A stretch of 64,000 nt of DNA, taken from positions 82,473-146,472 of the forward strand of contig CALGMA010000020.1 in the NCBI GenBank assembly GCA_937959265.1, in the 5' to 3' direction. Shown one piece after another: positions 26,724 to 37,100 of this stretch. The position numbers and the translations under genes were made by a program. The DNA comes from an uncultured Anaerolineae bacterium. GTDB lineage: Bacteria > Chloroflexota > Anaerolineae > J036 > Brachytrichaceae. How positions within the stretch are numbered: the stretch's first letter is position 1; each line of letters opens with the position of its first letter. Below the pieces are notes generated by a model. That model searched no databases. It saw only the letters and a program-made list of their open reading frames with translations, and was not told where the DNA came from.

Positions 26724-28337
26724 TCACCGACTCTCGATCACCACGACCCAATCTTGGAAGGTCGGCGGTTGTGGCAGCATCCAGTTGCCTTTCGAGTCGG
26801 GTTGTATCTGGCCGACTGGGTGCTCGGCGCCGGTGCGCGGGTCCCAGAAGAAAGCATGATGCTGGCGATCTCGCTCCAGCCGCTTGATCACGATGCGGTC
26901 TTTCGTCCAGGGGAAGACGGGATCATAAAAGTAGATCACGCGTATCTGGCCAGGGATGCCGGCAGCGAAGGGCGCGCCGATGTGCTCCGCATCGCCGCTC
27001 GGATCGGTCCACTCGGGATGCGCTTCGAATTGTTGCCATGGGTAACGTTCGAGTAAGCGTCTCGCCAGACCGAGCTGGGTCGAGCCGGGTAGGCGATAGG
27101 CCTCGTCCCACGGCGTATTGCCCCACGTACCGCCGTGCGGCGATGGGCCGAATGGTTGCGCTTGGGTGTTGACTTGCCAGATGCCGTTTGCACCGTAGGT
27201 GTAGCCGGCGGCACCGGAGAGGATGGATGACCAGAATGTCAATCGTTGTACCTCGTCCTGTGTGCTGTGGATGATGCCTTCGTAGTTGGCTTCGCCTACC
27301 ACGACCGGCATGGTCGGCTTGCGCTTGTGCTCGGCTATCACGGTGCGGACGGTGTTGGGTACGCTGCTGTGGCCGCTGTGCCCCGTCTGCAGCATGTCGA
27401 AGTCGAGCACGGCGTCATCTTCCACCTGGTCGCGTCCGATGTGGGTGGGGTGGGTGGTGATGAGCCGCCGGTAGGGATCGGTGGTACGCACGTAGCGGGC
27501 AATTTCGGTCCAGCCGGTGATCTGCCTGCGCATGTCGCCGGTCTTGTCTTCCGATAGGTAATAGGGCATGGCAGTCTCGCCGGCCAGGCACCATACCACC
27601 TGATAAGCCGACCAGCGCGCGATGAGGTAACGCCAGTGCTGCTTCATCTTGTCCATGCCGAGCCAGGGCAGGTAATAGCCCCAGCACGACAAGATGCACG
27701 GCATTAGTCCGGATCGCACCAGCCATGCGATGCGCAGGTCGGCCATGTCGAAGTAGGCCGGGTTGATGCGTGCAAAGCTGGCTTCCCAGGGAAAGCCGGC
27801 TTCGTTGGCGCCGCGTGGGTCGAACGCCGGCATATCCGGGTATAGCCCGGCCACGATTTGGATAATGGTGAACCCTTTGGCAGCCCGGTCGGCGGCCAAC
27901 CGCTGGAAGTCGTCCGGCCAGGAGAGCCGTTTACACAATCCCATCCACCACGTGTCGCCGAGCCAGAAGAACGGCGTGCCGTCGGCATACTCAAAGGTGC
28001 GTTTGGATCGGGCGACGTGCAGTGGGCCGTGGCGTAGAAGCGGGTTGTCGCCGATATACGGCTCGGCGATGAGCGTCGCGCGCCGGCCATGGAGGTCGAC
28101 GTTGGTTGCATCGGTGCAAGCCGTCTCAATTGTGTAGTGGCCGGGCCTGGGTGGCGCGAAGCGTACGCGCCAATCTTGCTCGCCGGCCCAATATGCTGGC
28201 ACGCGCCAGCGCTTGCCATGTTCGTGTTGCACAATGGCGTCGAGTTCGATCTCATTGAAGGGATCGCGATAGGACTTGCCCGAGGTGTAGCTCCATTCGG
28301 TTGCCTGGCATTGCGTGGCGTGGATCGTGTGTGGCAT
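26724..28337 (-). CDS. DUF5060/DUF4038-type glycoside hydrolase (apiosidase-like)
   Basis: RTFEYADGTPFFWLGDTWWMGLCKRLSWPDDFQRLAADRAAKGFTIIQIV; VVWCLAGETAMPYY. Confidence 0.8.
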   Translation of the reverse strand: MPHTIHATQCQATEWSYTSGKSYRDPFNEIELDAIVQHEHGKRWRVPAYWAGEQDWRVRFAPPRPGHYTIETACTDATNVDLHGRRATLIAEPYIGDNPLLRHGPLHVARSKRTFEYADGTPFFWLGDTWWMGLCKRLSWPDDFQRLAADRAAKGFTIIQIVAGLYPDMPAFDPRGANEAGFPWEASFARINPAYFDMADLRIAWLVRSGLMPCILSCWGYYLPWLGMDKMKQHWRYLIARWSAYQVVWCLAGETAMPYYLSEDKTGDMRRQITGWTEIARYVRTTDPYRRLITTHPTHIGRDQVEDDAVLDFDMLQTGHSGHSSVPNTVRTVIAEHKRKPTMPVVVGEANYEGIIHSTQDEVQRLTFWSSILSGAAGYTYGANGIWQVNTQAQPFGPSPHGGTWGNTPWDEAYRLPGSTQLGLARRLLERYPWQQFEAHPEWTDPSGDAEHIGAPFAAGIPGQIRVIYFYDPVFPWTKDRIVIKRLERDRQHHAFFWDPRTGAEHPVGQIQPDSKGNWMLPQPPTFQDWVVVIESR

Positions 28338-28455
28338 GGGTGAACTCCTGGCCCTATATAGGCGCTGAGGGCCAAAGGGTGCGCCGTCTGATCAGAACAA
28401 ATTGGCGGCCAGCACCAGCACAAGATCGAACAATTTGCTCATGACGGTTGCACTT

Positions 28456-30018
28456 TCACTCCGTCTCGCGCCTGGCGGCGTAGTGCGCTTCCAGCGTATC
28501 GCGTGGTTGCCAGCCTAACAGCCGCTTAGCCTTGTCGTTGCGGAACACGCCATGGGGTAGGTCGGCGCCGATGTGAAAGTACTCGAACGGCGCCGGCAGC
28601 TCGGCCACTTCGAGCGCGCAGCGGATCGCCCGCGCGGCGTCCCCCCAAGAAATGGCCAACGGATGAATGCGTGAGCCGTAGAGCGTAGTGGGTTCAACGA
28701 ATTGGCAGAAGGTGAGCGTCGGCGCGACCAGCCCATAGTGCTCCGCGAAGATGCGGCAGATCTCCTGGCCAAAGTACTTGCTCATCAAGTACACCCAGTC
28801 CTTGCCGGGGCGAGGCGGCACGTCGTCCACGATGTCGTGATCCCAGTCGTAGCCGGTGCGGTCGTGCGCGCCGAGCATGAACGGGCCGGTGTGCACGACG
28901 CGCCGGATGCCATGCGCGACGGCGGCGCGCATCACGTTATACGCGCCGATGGTGTTCACCAAGAAGGCATCCGTCGGATCGTTGCGCAGCACGGTGCAGT
29001 TGATGATCGCATCCACGCCTTTGCAGGCTGACATGACCTGAGCGGGATCGCGCACATCCATCACGCGCCAGGTGTGGGGCGGCCGGGGCGCTTCCGGCAT
29101 CGGCGCGCCGGGAGACTGCGGCTGACCCGTCGCCAAAATCTCCTCGACCGGCTTGATGTCGGCAAGGCACAGGATGTAGTCGGGCGCCAGCTCGCGCGCC
29201 GTCGCTGCGGCCAGCGGCCCGCCTGCGCCGAGCAGCGCCACCCTGTGGATGGCCGGCCGCGACGAGATCGGCGATGGGCGTGCGGGCGGCGCGCTTGCGC
29301 GCGACTCGGCATGTCCGGCGAAGCCTCGCCGGGGGGCGAAAGCGAATTCCTCCGGCGTCCGCGTGAACTGAAAGCGCGCGCGGGAGTCGGCAGAGGGCAC
29401 GTGGACGATGAACCATCCATCCGTCGGGTGTTCCAACGCCGCCTGAATTGCGGCGGCGGCGTCGTCGGCATGTACCCACATCGGGTCGAACGGTTGGCCG
29501 GCGGTGGCAGCGTCGTCCGCTACCTGACCGAGGCGCAGGCAGACGGCTGAGAGGCGCGTGGAGCGGGCCATCTCGCGCGCGCCCAACTCGGCCAACCAGG
29601 CGCATAGGTCATCGAGGCGCGGGGTGGGGCGCGGTCGCCATCCCTCGTCCACGCGAAACTGAGCCGGTGTATCGGCAAACAGCGCCAGTGCGCTGCCCAG
29701 CACGACGCGCCTGGCGCCGGACTTCGCCGCAGCGTCCATCAACTGGAATGTGCCGCGCGTGGCATGGTCAAGCGACGCCTCATCGCTTGCCAGACGGGTG
29801 TAGAGCGGCGCGAGATGAATCACGTCGGCGACGCCGTCGCAAATGGCCTGCGTGAATGCCAAGTCGCGCAAGTCGCCCGCGCGCGCCTCGATCCCTTCGG
29901 GAAGCGCGCGGTCGAGCTGTATGTCCACTGCGCGGATGCGCCGCGTGTGGCGCAGGGCTTCAATGGCATGATGCGCCAGGAGGCTGTTGGCGCCGGTGAT
30001 CAAAAGCAGGTCGTTCAT
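28456..30018 (-). CDS. Tandem two-domain NAD-dependent epimerase/dehydratase
   Basis: LLLITGANSLLAHHAIEALR (domain 1) and HRVALLGAGGPLAAATARELAPDYILCLADI (domain 2). Confidence 0.8.
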   Translation of the reverse strand: MNDLLLITGANSLLAHHAIEALRHTRRIRAVDIQLDRALPEGIEARAGDLRDLAFTQAICDGVADVIHLAPLYTRLASDEASLDHATRGTFQLMDAAAKSGARRVVLGSALALFADTPAQFRVDEGWRPRPTPRLDDLCAWLAELGAREMARSTRLSAVCLRLGQVADDAATAGQPFDPMWVHADDAAAAIQAALEHPTDGWFIVHVPSADSRARFQFTRTPEEFAFAPRRGFAGHAESRASAPPARPSPISSRPAIHRVALLGAGGPLAAATARELAPDYILCLADIKPVEEILATGQPQSPGAPMPEAPRPPHTWRVMDVRDPAQVMSACKGVDAIINCTVLRNDPTDAFLVNTIGAYNVMRAAVAHGIRRVVHTGPFMLGAHDRTGYDWDHDIVDDVPPRPGKDWVYLMSKYFGQEICRIFAEHYGLVAPTLTFCQFVEPTTLYGSRIHPLAISWGDAARAIRCALEVAELPAPFEYFHIGADLPHGVFRNDKAKRLLGWQPRDTLEAHYAARRETE

Positions 30019-30073
30019 CCGATGCGGAATGATAGGCGGGCGGCCAGAAAGGGCAAGCGCAGATGGAGATGCG

Positions 30074-31051
30074 TTAGCGCGTCGGATGCCAACTTGGAAC
30101 AAAGTCGTTCACGCGCAGCGCGCGATCCGGACCGGGCGCCGGCCAGCGGTTAGGGTGCAGCAGGCCGGCCAGGATTTCCACGCCGTCCACGACGCGCGGG
30201 CCGGGCCGACTGAAGTATGACGTTGCATCCACGGCGTAGAGCTGCCAAAGGTAGGTCGCCGGCAGATCGCGCCAGATCTCGCGCGCGGCGACGTTCTGAA
30301 ACTCCCGCGCGCTGCCAGCCAGGTCAAAACCACAAGGCATGGCGATCACGCACTCAGCTTGTGTGCGCGCGACATCATCCCAGGCGCAGCGGAAGCTAGG
30401 CTTGCCTTTGCGGCCGAGCACCGGGTTGCCGCCGGCGATTTCGATCTGCTCCGGCACCCAATGGCCGGGGGCGAACGGCGGGTCTAGCCATTCCAGCGCG
30501 GCGACGGTCGGGCGATGGGCGATGCCGGCCAGCGCTTCGCGCACGCGCTCCAGCCGGTCACGCAACGCTTGCACGCGCGTCCTGGCTACAGCGTTTGTCC
30601 CCGTCAGCTCGCCGACGGTGAGAATGGTCTGGAAGATGCCCTCGATGTCGGTTGGCTCCAGCGAGACGACTTGCGCCGGGCCTTCCCACTTGTGGCTGAG
30701 GTCGCGCACTGCGGCGCGCACCGTGGCGTATGACACGGCGCACACGTCGCACAACTCCTGGGTCAGGATGAAGTCGGGCTTGGCGGCGTCGAGCCGATCG
30801 GTGTGCAGGCCGTAGAGGCTAAGGCCGTCGCGCAGTTGTTGCGATACGCGCGCATCTATCTCTGCGCTGGTCAGCTCGGGGTTGATCGCGCCGTCGTCGC
30901 CGGTGACGCCAATGCTGCTGTAGGTCATCACCGGCACATCGGCGACGTCGGATGGGTAGTCGCACTCGTGGCTGCGGCCGACCAGCGAATCGCGCAGGCC
31001 GAGCAAGCACACGATTTCCGTTGCGCTGGGCAGGAGGGAGACGATGCGCAT
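30074..31051 (-). CDS. BtuF-like cobalamin/iron-chelate binding family protein
   Basis: MRIVSLLPSATEIVCLLGLRDSLVGRSHECDYP; PDFILTQELCDVCAVSY; no signal peptide seen. Confidence 0.85.
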   Translation of the reverse strand: MRIVSLLPSATEIVCLLGLRDSLVGRSHECDYPSDVADVPVMTYSSIGVTGDDGAINPELTSAEIDARVSQQLRDGLSLYGLHTDRLDAAKPDFILTQELCDVCAVSYATVRAAVRDLSHKWEGPAQVVSLEPTDIEGIFQTILTVGELTGTNAVARTRVQALRDRLERVREALAGIAHRPTVAALEWLDPPFAPGHWVPEQIEIAGGNPVLGRKGKPSFRCAWDDVARTQAECVIAMPCGFDLAGSAREFQNVAAREIWRDLPATYLWQLYAVDATSYFSRPGPRVVDGVEILAGLLHPNRWPAPGPDRALRVNDFVPSWHPTR

Positions 31052-31092
31052 TTTGCTTGATTTTTTGATTGATTATTGATGCTTGAAGGGCG

Positions 31093-32181
31093 CTAGTCGG
31101 CGCTTGGCTGGATAGCCACTTCCCGCCCCTCTTGGGATGAGCGGTAGATGGCGTCAATGATCTGCAAGCCGATCAGGCCGTGCTCGCCGGGCGATTCCGG
31201 CGTGGCGCCGCTCAGTGCGCAGTCCACGAAGTGATGCACGGCGATGCGATGGCCGCTGACGCCGGCCGGCAGGCGCGGCACGATCGCCGCCGGCTGATCG
31301 TTGACGAGTTTGTACATCACCACGGTCTCGCCGTTCGGCGCGCCGGTGTAGAAATTTGCGCCGGCTTCGCTGCCGAACAGCCTCACGTAAAAGCCGTCTT
31401 GCAGTGGCTCGCGATGCGATGCCCAGGCCGACTCGAACTGCAGCACGGCGCCGTCGGCGAAGCGCACGAAGCCGAGGCCCATGTCGTCCACGTCAAAGTG
31501 GGCCGGCTTGACATCGCGCGGTTTGGTCTTCTGCCCGCGTGGGCCGAACTCGGCGAACGCCGCGCCGCTCACCGCGACCGGCTGCGGGTAGCCCATCAGC
31601 CACAGCGCTAGGTCGAGCACGTGCACGCCCAGGTCAATCAACGCGCCGCCGCCGGCGCGCGCCTTCTGCGTGAACCATTGGCCATGCGTCGGGATCCAAC
31701 CCTCGCGCAGCCAGCCCGCCTTGGCCGCGTAGATGTGGCCGAAGTCGCCGGCGCGGATCTCGCCTTTCAGCCAGACGATCTCCGGGCGATAGCGATGGTT
31801 GTAGCACACCATCAGCGTTTTGTTTGCGGCGCGCGCGGCCTCGATCATGCGCCGGCCGGACTCGACCGACACGGCGAGCGGCTTCTCGCACAGCACATGC
31901 TTGCCGTGGGCGAACGCTTCCAAGGCGACCGGCTCGTGCAGCCAGTTGGGCAGGGCGATGCTGATGGCGTCTATTTCGCTCGACTTCAACACCTCGCGAT
32001 AGTCGGTGAAGCGGCGCGACTCAGGGACGTTAAACCGATCGCCGCGTTCCTTCAGGATGGCCGGGTTGATGTCGCAGATTGCGGCCAGTTCACAGTTCGG
32101 GTGGGTTTGATAGCCCTCGATGTGGTTCCAACCCACGCCTACGCCGATTACTGCGGCACGGAGTTTCGATGAAGGCGTCAT
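31093..32181 (-). CDS. Gfo/Idh/MocA family oxidoreductase
   Basis: AAVIGVGVGWNHIEGYQTHPNCELAAICDIN; HVLCEKPLAVSVESGRRMIEAA. Confidence 0.92.
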   Translation of the reverse strand: MTPSSKLRAAVIGVGVGWNHIEGYQTHPNCELAAICDINPAILKERGDRFNVPESRRFTDYREVLKSSEIDAISIALPNWLHEPVALEAFAHGKHVLCEKPLAVSVESGRRMIEAARAANKTLMVCYNHRYRPEIVWLKGEIRAGDFGHIYAAKAGWLREGWIPTHGQWFTQKARAGGGALIDLGVHVLDLALWLMGYPQPVAVSGAAFAEFGPRGQKTKPRDVKPAHFDVDDMGLGFVRFADGAVLQFESAWASHREPLQDGFYVRLFGSEAGANFYTGAPNGETVVMYKLVNDQPAAIVPRLPAGVSGHRIAVHHFVDCALSGATPESPGEHGLIGLQIIDAIYRSSQEGREVAIQPSAD

Positions 32182-32263
32182 AGTTACGTGTTCTGCATTT
32201 GGCTCTCGACTTCCCCCCTGTAGTAATAGGGGCTTTGGGAGCGAGAAGTCGGTGCGTCTAAGC

Positions 32264-33586
32264 TCACGTCAATTCTGCCAGGGCTTCTACCAGCGCGTCA
32301 ATCTCCTCGCGCGTGTTCGTCTCGGTGCAGCACAGCAGCATGTGATCTTGCAGTTCGGGGTAGTCCTGACCCAAGTCGTAGCCGCCGATGATGTCATGCT
32401 CATCGAGCAGATAGTCGTTGATCTCCTTCACCGGCGCGGGACAGGCGACGACGAACTCGTTGAAGAAGGGTTTGTCCGTCCAGACGCGCCAGCCGTCCAG
32501 CTTGCCGATTTGGTCGGCGGCATAGTGCGCTTTCTGGTAGCACAGGTTCGCGGCCTGGCGCAAGCCCTGCTTGCCCATCACGCTCATGTAGACGCAAGCG
32601 GCCAGTGCCATCAACCCCTGGTTGGTGCAGATGTTGCTGGTGGCTTTCTCTCGGCGAATGTCTTGCTCGCGCGTCTTGAGGGTGAGCACATAGCCGCGCT
32701 TGCCCTCGCGATCTACCGTCTCGCCGACGATCCGGCCGGGGATGCGGCGCATGAATTCGCGGCGGGTGCAGAAGAAGCCGAGATACGGTCCGCCGAAGTT
32801 CAGCGGGATGCCAAGCGGCTGGCCTTCTCCGGTGACGACATCTGCGCCATACTCTGCCGGCGGTTTGAACAGGCCGAGGGAGATCGGATTTACCACGACG
32901 ACGAATATCGCGCCGGCGGCGTGGATGCGATCGGCCAGGCCGGTGACCTCCTCGAACTGGCCGAAGAAATTCGGATTCTGAATGCAAACGCAGGCAGTGT
33001 TCAGGTCAATCGGGTCGGTCAGGGTTGTCGGGTCGCCCTCGATGATCTCGATGTTAGGGTGAAACTGCGTGTAGGTTCGGAGCACCCGGCGGTAATGCGG
33101 GTGAACAGCGCGCGAGATGATCACTTTGCGACGCTGCGTGATGGCCATGCTCATCAACACGGCTTCGGCAAACGCTGTCGCGCCGTCGTAGTGAGAAGCG
33201 GTGCTGATCTCCATGCCGGTCAGCGCGCTCATCATGCTCTGGAACTCGAAGATGGCCTGCAGCGTGCCCTGGCTGACCTCCGGTTGATAGGGCGTATAGG
33301 CGGTGAAGAACTCGCCGCGCCGGATGATGTGGTCCACTAGGCTGGGGATGTAATGGTTGTAGGCGCCGGCGCCGAGGAAGCAAGCGTGATGGTTCACGTC
33401 GGCGTTCGCGTCGGCCAGCGCTCCCAGCTCCCACATCGCCTCCATCTCGGTCACGGCGTCGGGTAAGTTTAGCCGGGGGAAGCGGAATTTCTCGGGGATC
33501 GCCTCGAACAGGTCTTCGATGCGTTCGACGCCGATACGCGCGAGCATTTCACGGCGCTCGTCGTCCGTGTGCGGGATATAGTTCAT
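32264..33586 (-). CDS. gcvPA: Glycine dehydrogenase (decarboxylating) subunit 1
   Basis: MNYIPHTDDERREMLARIGVERIEDLFEAIPEKFR; TAYTPYQPEVSQGTLQAIFEFQSMMSALTGMEISTASHYDGATAFAEAVLM. Confidence 0.95.
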   Translation of the reverse strand: MNYIPHTDDERREMLARIGVERIEDLFEAIPEKFRFPRLNLPDAVTEMEAMWELGALADANADVNHHACFLGAGAYNHYIPSLVDHIIRRGEFFTAYTPYQPEVSQGTLQAIFEFQSMMSALTGMEISTASHYDGATAFAEAVLMSMAITQRRKVIISRAVHPHYRRVLRTYTQFHPNIEIIEGDPTTLTDPIDLNTACVCIQNPNFFGQFEEVTGLADRIHAAGAIFVVVVNPISLGLFKPPAEYGADVVTGEGQPLGIPLNFGGPYLGFFCTRREFMRRIPGRIVGETVDREGKRGYVLTLKTREQDIRREKATSNICTNQGLMALAACVYMSVMGKQGLRQAANLCYQKAHYAADQIGKLDGWRVWTDKPFFNEFVVACPAPVKEINDYLLDEHDIIGGYDLGQDYPELQDHMLLCCTETNTREEIDALVEALAELT

Positions 33587-33589
33587 GTC

Positions 33590-33985
33590 CTAATTTTCGG
33601 TTTCTTTCAGCAGTTGCGCGTAGGCGTCTGCGTCGAGCAGATTGTCGAACTCGGCGATGTCGTCGGGCTTGATGCGGATCATCCAGCCACCCTGGTAGGG
33701 ATCCTGGTTGATGATCTCCGGCTTGCTCTCGAGTTGGGTGTTCACAGCGGTGATCGTGCCGCTGATGGGCATGTAGACGTCGGAGGCTGCTTTGACCGAC
33801 TCCACCACGCCGAACGCCTCGCCGGCCTTGTACGTTGCGCCGACGCTCGGCAGTTCCACGTAAACCAAATCGTTCATCGCCGATTGCGCGTGGTCGCTGA
33901 TGCCGCACACGATCTCATCACCTTCGATGCGTGCCCATTCGTGGGTTTTTAGATAGCGCGCGGATAGATCAATTTTGGATGCCAT
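33590..33985 (-). CDS. gcvH: Glycine cleavage system H protein
   Basis: RYLKTHEWARIEGDEIVCGISDHAQSAMNDLVYVELPSVG; lipoyl-site VVESVKAASDVYMP. Confidence 0.95.
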   Translation of the reverse strand: MASKIDLSARYLKTHEWARIEGDEIVCGISDHAQSAMNDLVYVELPSVGATYKAGEAFGVVESVKAASDVYMPISGTITAVNTQLESKPEIINQDPYQGGWMIRIKPDDIAEFDNLLDADAYAQLLKETEN

Positions 33986-34199
33986 GTCGTTTCTCTCTGT
34001 AAAGTTCGAGGTCGTCCTGTGGGTTGGCGCTATGATGCATAGGCTTGCATGTTATGATGCCTTCCCCTCGTGAATGATACCAAAGCGCTACGGCTGTGCT
34101 AGAGTTTCACAGCTACTTTGAGTGAGGTTCAAGTTGCTCTTGTTGTCGAGGGTAGGATGGGGCATCTGTAACTTCCCGTCAGTTCCGAGGTGACATTGC

Positions 34200-37100
34200 A
34201 TGTCGAGTGTGCTTGCAGCGGCGCAGACCGCCAGCGTAGTATCGGACGTCGAACGCAGTGCGACGGCTGCGCCAGTCGCCTTCGCCAGCCGCCTGAGCGT
34301 CTGGTGTGACCGGCTGATCGAAGCTGGCTGGTTAGCGGCGATCATCGTCGTGCCGTTGTTCTTCAATATCTACTCCAGCCGGGTGTTCGAACCCGACAAG
34401 TTGACCACCCTGCGCTCGATCGCCCTGGTCATGGCTATGGCCTGGGTGGTGAAGTGGATCGAGGAGCTCCGTAACCCGGATCGTGACCGTAGCGTGACCT
34501 GGCGCACACCGCTCGTGTTGCCCACGCTGATCATCGTCGTCGTGTATATGATCAGTACTGCGCTCTCGATCGCGCCCCGCACGAGTCTGCTGGGGTCGTA
34601 TCAGCGCCTGCAGGGCACTTACACCACCTTCGCTTACATCGTGATCTTCCTGATGATCCTACAGGGGATGCGCCGGCGCGCGCAACTGGATCGGTTGCTC
34701 ACGCTTATGATCGTCACCTCGCTGCCGGTCGCGATCTACGGCCTCCTACAGCGCTTACAGCTCGACCCGCTACCGTGGGGTGGCGACACAGTGGAGCGGG
34801 TGGCCGGCAACATGGGTAACTCGATCTTCATCGCCGCCTACCTGGTGATGGCGTTCTTCATTACCTTCTACCGCATCGCCGACAGCTTCGCGTCCATCCT
34901 GCAAAGTGAGCAGCCACGGTGGTCGGATGCCGGGCGTGCTGCGTGTTACATCTTAATCGCGCTGTTCAACGCAATCGTCGTGCTGATCCTGGCGGGCAGC
35001 CGCGGGCCACAGCTCGGCTGGCTGGTCGGCGTGTTGTTCGTCGTGCTGCTGCTGGCGCAACTCGTTCGCCGTCAAAAGGCCCGGCTGCAGCTCACTGTGG
35101 GGTTGATTGGCCTCGGCATCGCCGGGTTGGCTTTTCTGTATTTCATCAACGTTACGCGCAACGACCCGAACTACGAATGGCTGCGCCAGTTTCCGCTCTT
35201 TCGCCGCCTGAGCACTGTATTCACGACGCAAGAGGGCACTAACGCCGTGCGCGTGTTGATTTGGGAAGGCGCAGCCAACTTAGTTGCGCCACACGACCCG
35301 ATTGCCCGGCCGGATGGCACGCCGGATGCTTTCAACGCGATCCGGCCGCTCGTCGGCTATGGACCGGAATCTATGTACGTCGCCTATAACCGCTTCTACC
35401 CGCCGGCACTGGCGAACTTCGAAGCGCGCAACGCCTCACCGGATCGCAGCCACAACGAGACGTGGGATGCGTTGGTCATCACCGGCGTTTTCGGCCTGCT
35501 CGCCTACATGTTCCTGTTCGGCAGCGTGCTCTACTATGGTTTCCGCTGGATCGGGCTGATCGCGTCGCGATTCGAGGCGCGGCTATTCGTCGTGACATGG
35601 ATCGCTGGCGCGGCGGTGTTCGGCTTGGGCGCGATCGCAGCCGGTCATCGAGAGCTGTTCGGCATCGCCGTAGGCGCCGGCGTGGTGTTCGGCCTGACCA
35701 TCTTCCTGTTCGTCAGCGCGATCATCAACGCGCGCCGCGGTGATGACGAGGCGTTGCCCATTCGGCTTTCGCTGCGCGATCAGTTGTTGCTCATCGCCCT
35801 TGTTTCCACTGTCATCGCCCACTTCGTCGAGATTCACACCGGCATCGCCATCGCGGCGACCCGGACATATTTCTGGGCATTGATCGGCGTGATGGTCGTG
35901 GTGGGTGCCGGCTTGCTGCGGAGCGACGCACCGGAGGTGGCGGATAGTAAGCCGGAAGCTGAAGCCGTTGTGGTGAAACCTGCCGCATCGGTGAACGCTG
36001 GTTTGGGGGATAGTCGTCAGGGTGCAGGCGGCACGCGGCGACAACGTCGCGCTGCTGCACAGCGCGCGGCTGCAGCACGGCGCACAACAGTGTCGGCCGG
36101 ACGCGGCTTCGTGCTGCCTGGATGGTTCGCTACCGTCGCTGCCTATGGGTTGTTCCTGGGCCTGATCCTTGGCATCATGGCCTTTGATTTCACCAACAAT
36201 ATCGAACGCAGCACTGCTGCCGGCCAGGTCTTCATCAATGCGCTGACCCGTGTGAAGGGGCAACCCAGCCTCGGTGTGCTGGCGATGTTCCTCATCACGC
36301 TCATCGTCGGCATCGCGATTGTTCTGGCCGAGCTGCGGTCGGGTGGCGTACTGCGCGACAACGAACACACGGTGGCCGCCGGCGCGCTCATTGCTTCGAT
36401 TGCTGCGTTCGTGTGGGTGGCGTTCGGCACGTTCATCGCTGGCCGCCTGGTGGCATTCTTCACCACTCAGCAAAACTCGGTCAGCAGCGTGCTTGGCATT
36501 GCCGATCAGTTGGCTGCTTTCCCGGCCTACGTGTATCTGTTGATCGTCGCGGTGATGATCGGCAGCGCCTTCTTGTTGCGCAGCGAAGAGTCGGTTTTGC
36601 CACCGCGAGGCGCTTCCTACGCCGGCCTGACCGGGCTGTTCGTCGGTATGATTGCTGTGCCCATTGCCATCGCCTACAGCAACCTGCAGCCGATTGCTGC
36701 CGACATCGTCTACAAGCAGGCCAACCCCTGGGATCAACAAGGCGCGAGCGAGTTGGTGCAAGGCAGCGGCATTCAGGGCTGGGATCTGGCTATCGAGCAT
36801 TACCGCCGTTCGATCCAGCTTGCGCCGAACGAGGACTTCTACTATCTGTGGCTGGGCCGAGCGTTGTTGGAAAAGGCGAAAACCACGCCGAACCCATCGC
36901 AGGCCAAAACCATCCCTGAAGATGCGCCGTTCACGCGTATCATCGGGGATGAGCCCCAGAACTGGAATCGCCCCTATGGCTCCAACGAGTTGCCCTCCGC
37001 CAGCCTGAGCCGCCAGGACCTGCTTACGGCGGCACGCATCATCTTGGAGGAAGCGCGCATCATCAACCCGTTCAACACCGATCACAGCGCCAACCTGGCC

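Noticed and set aside
32264-33985. gcvH-gcvPA without gcvPB/gcvT as a novel arrangement
   Set aside because: Split glycine-cleavage genes are common; missing subunits are likely elsewhere in the genome.
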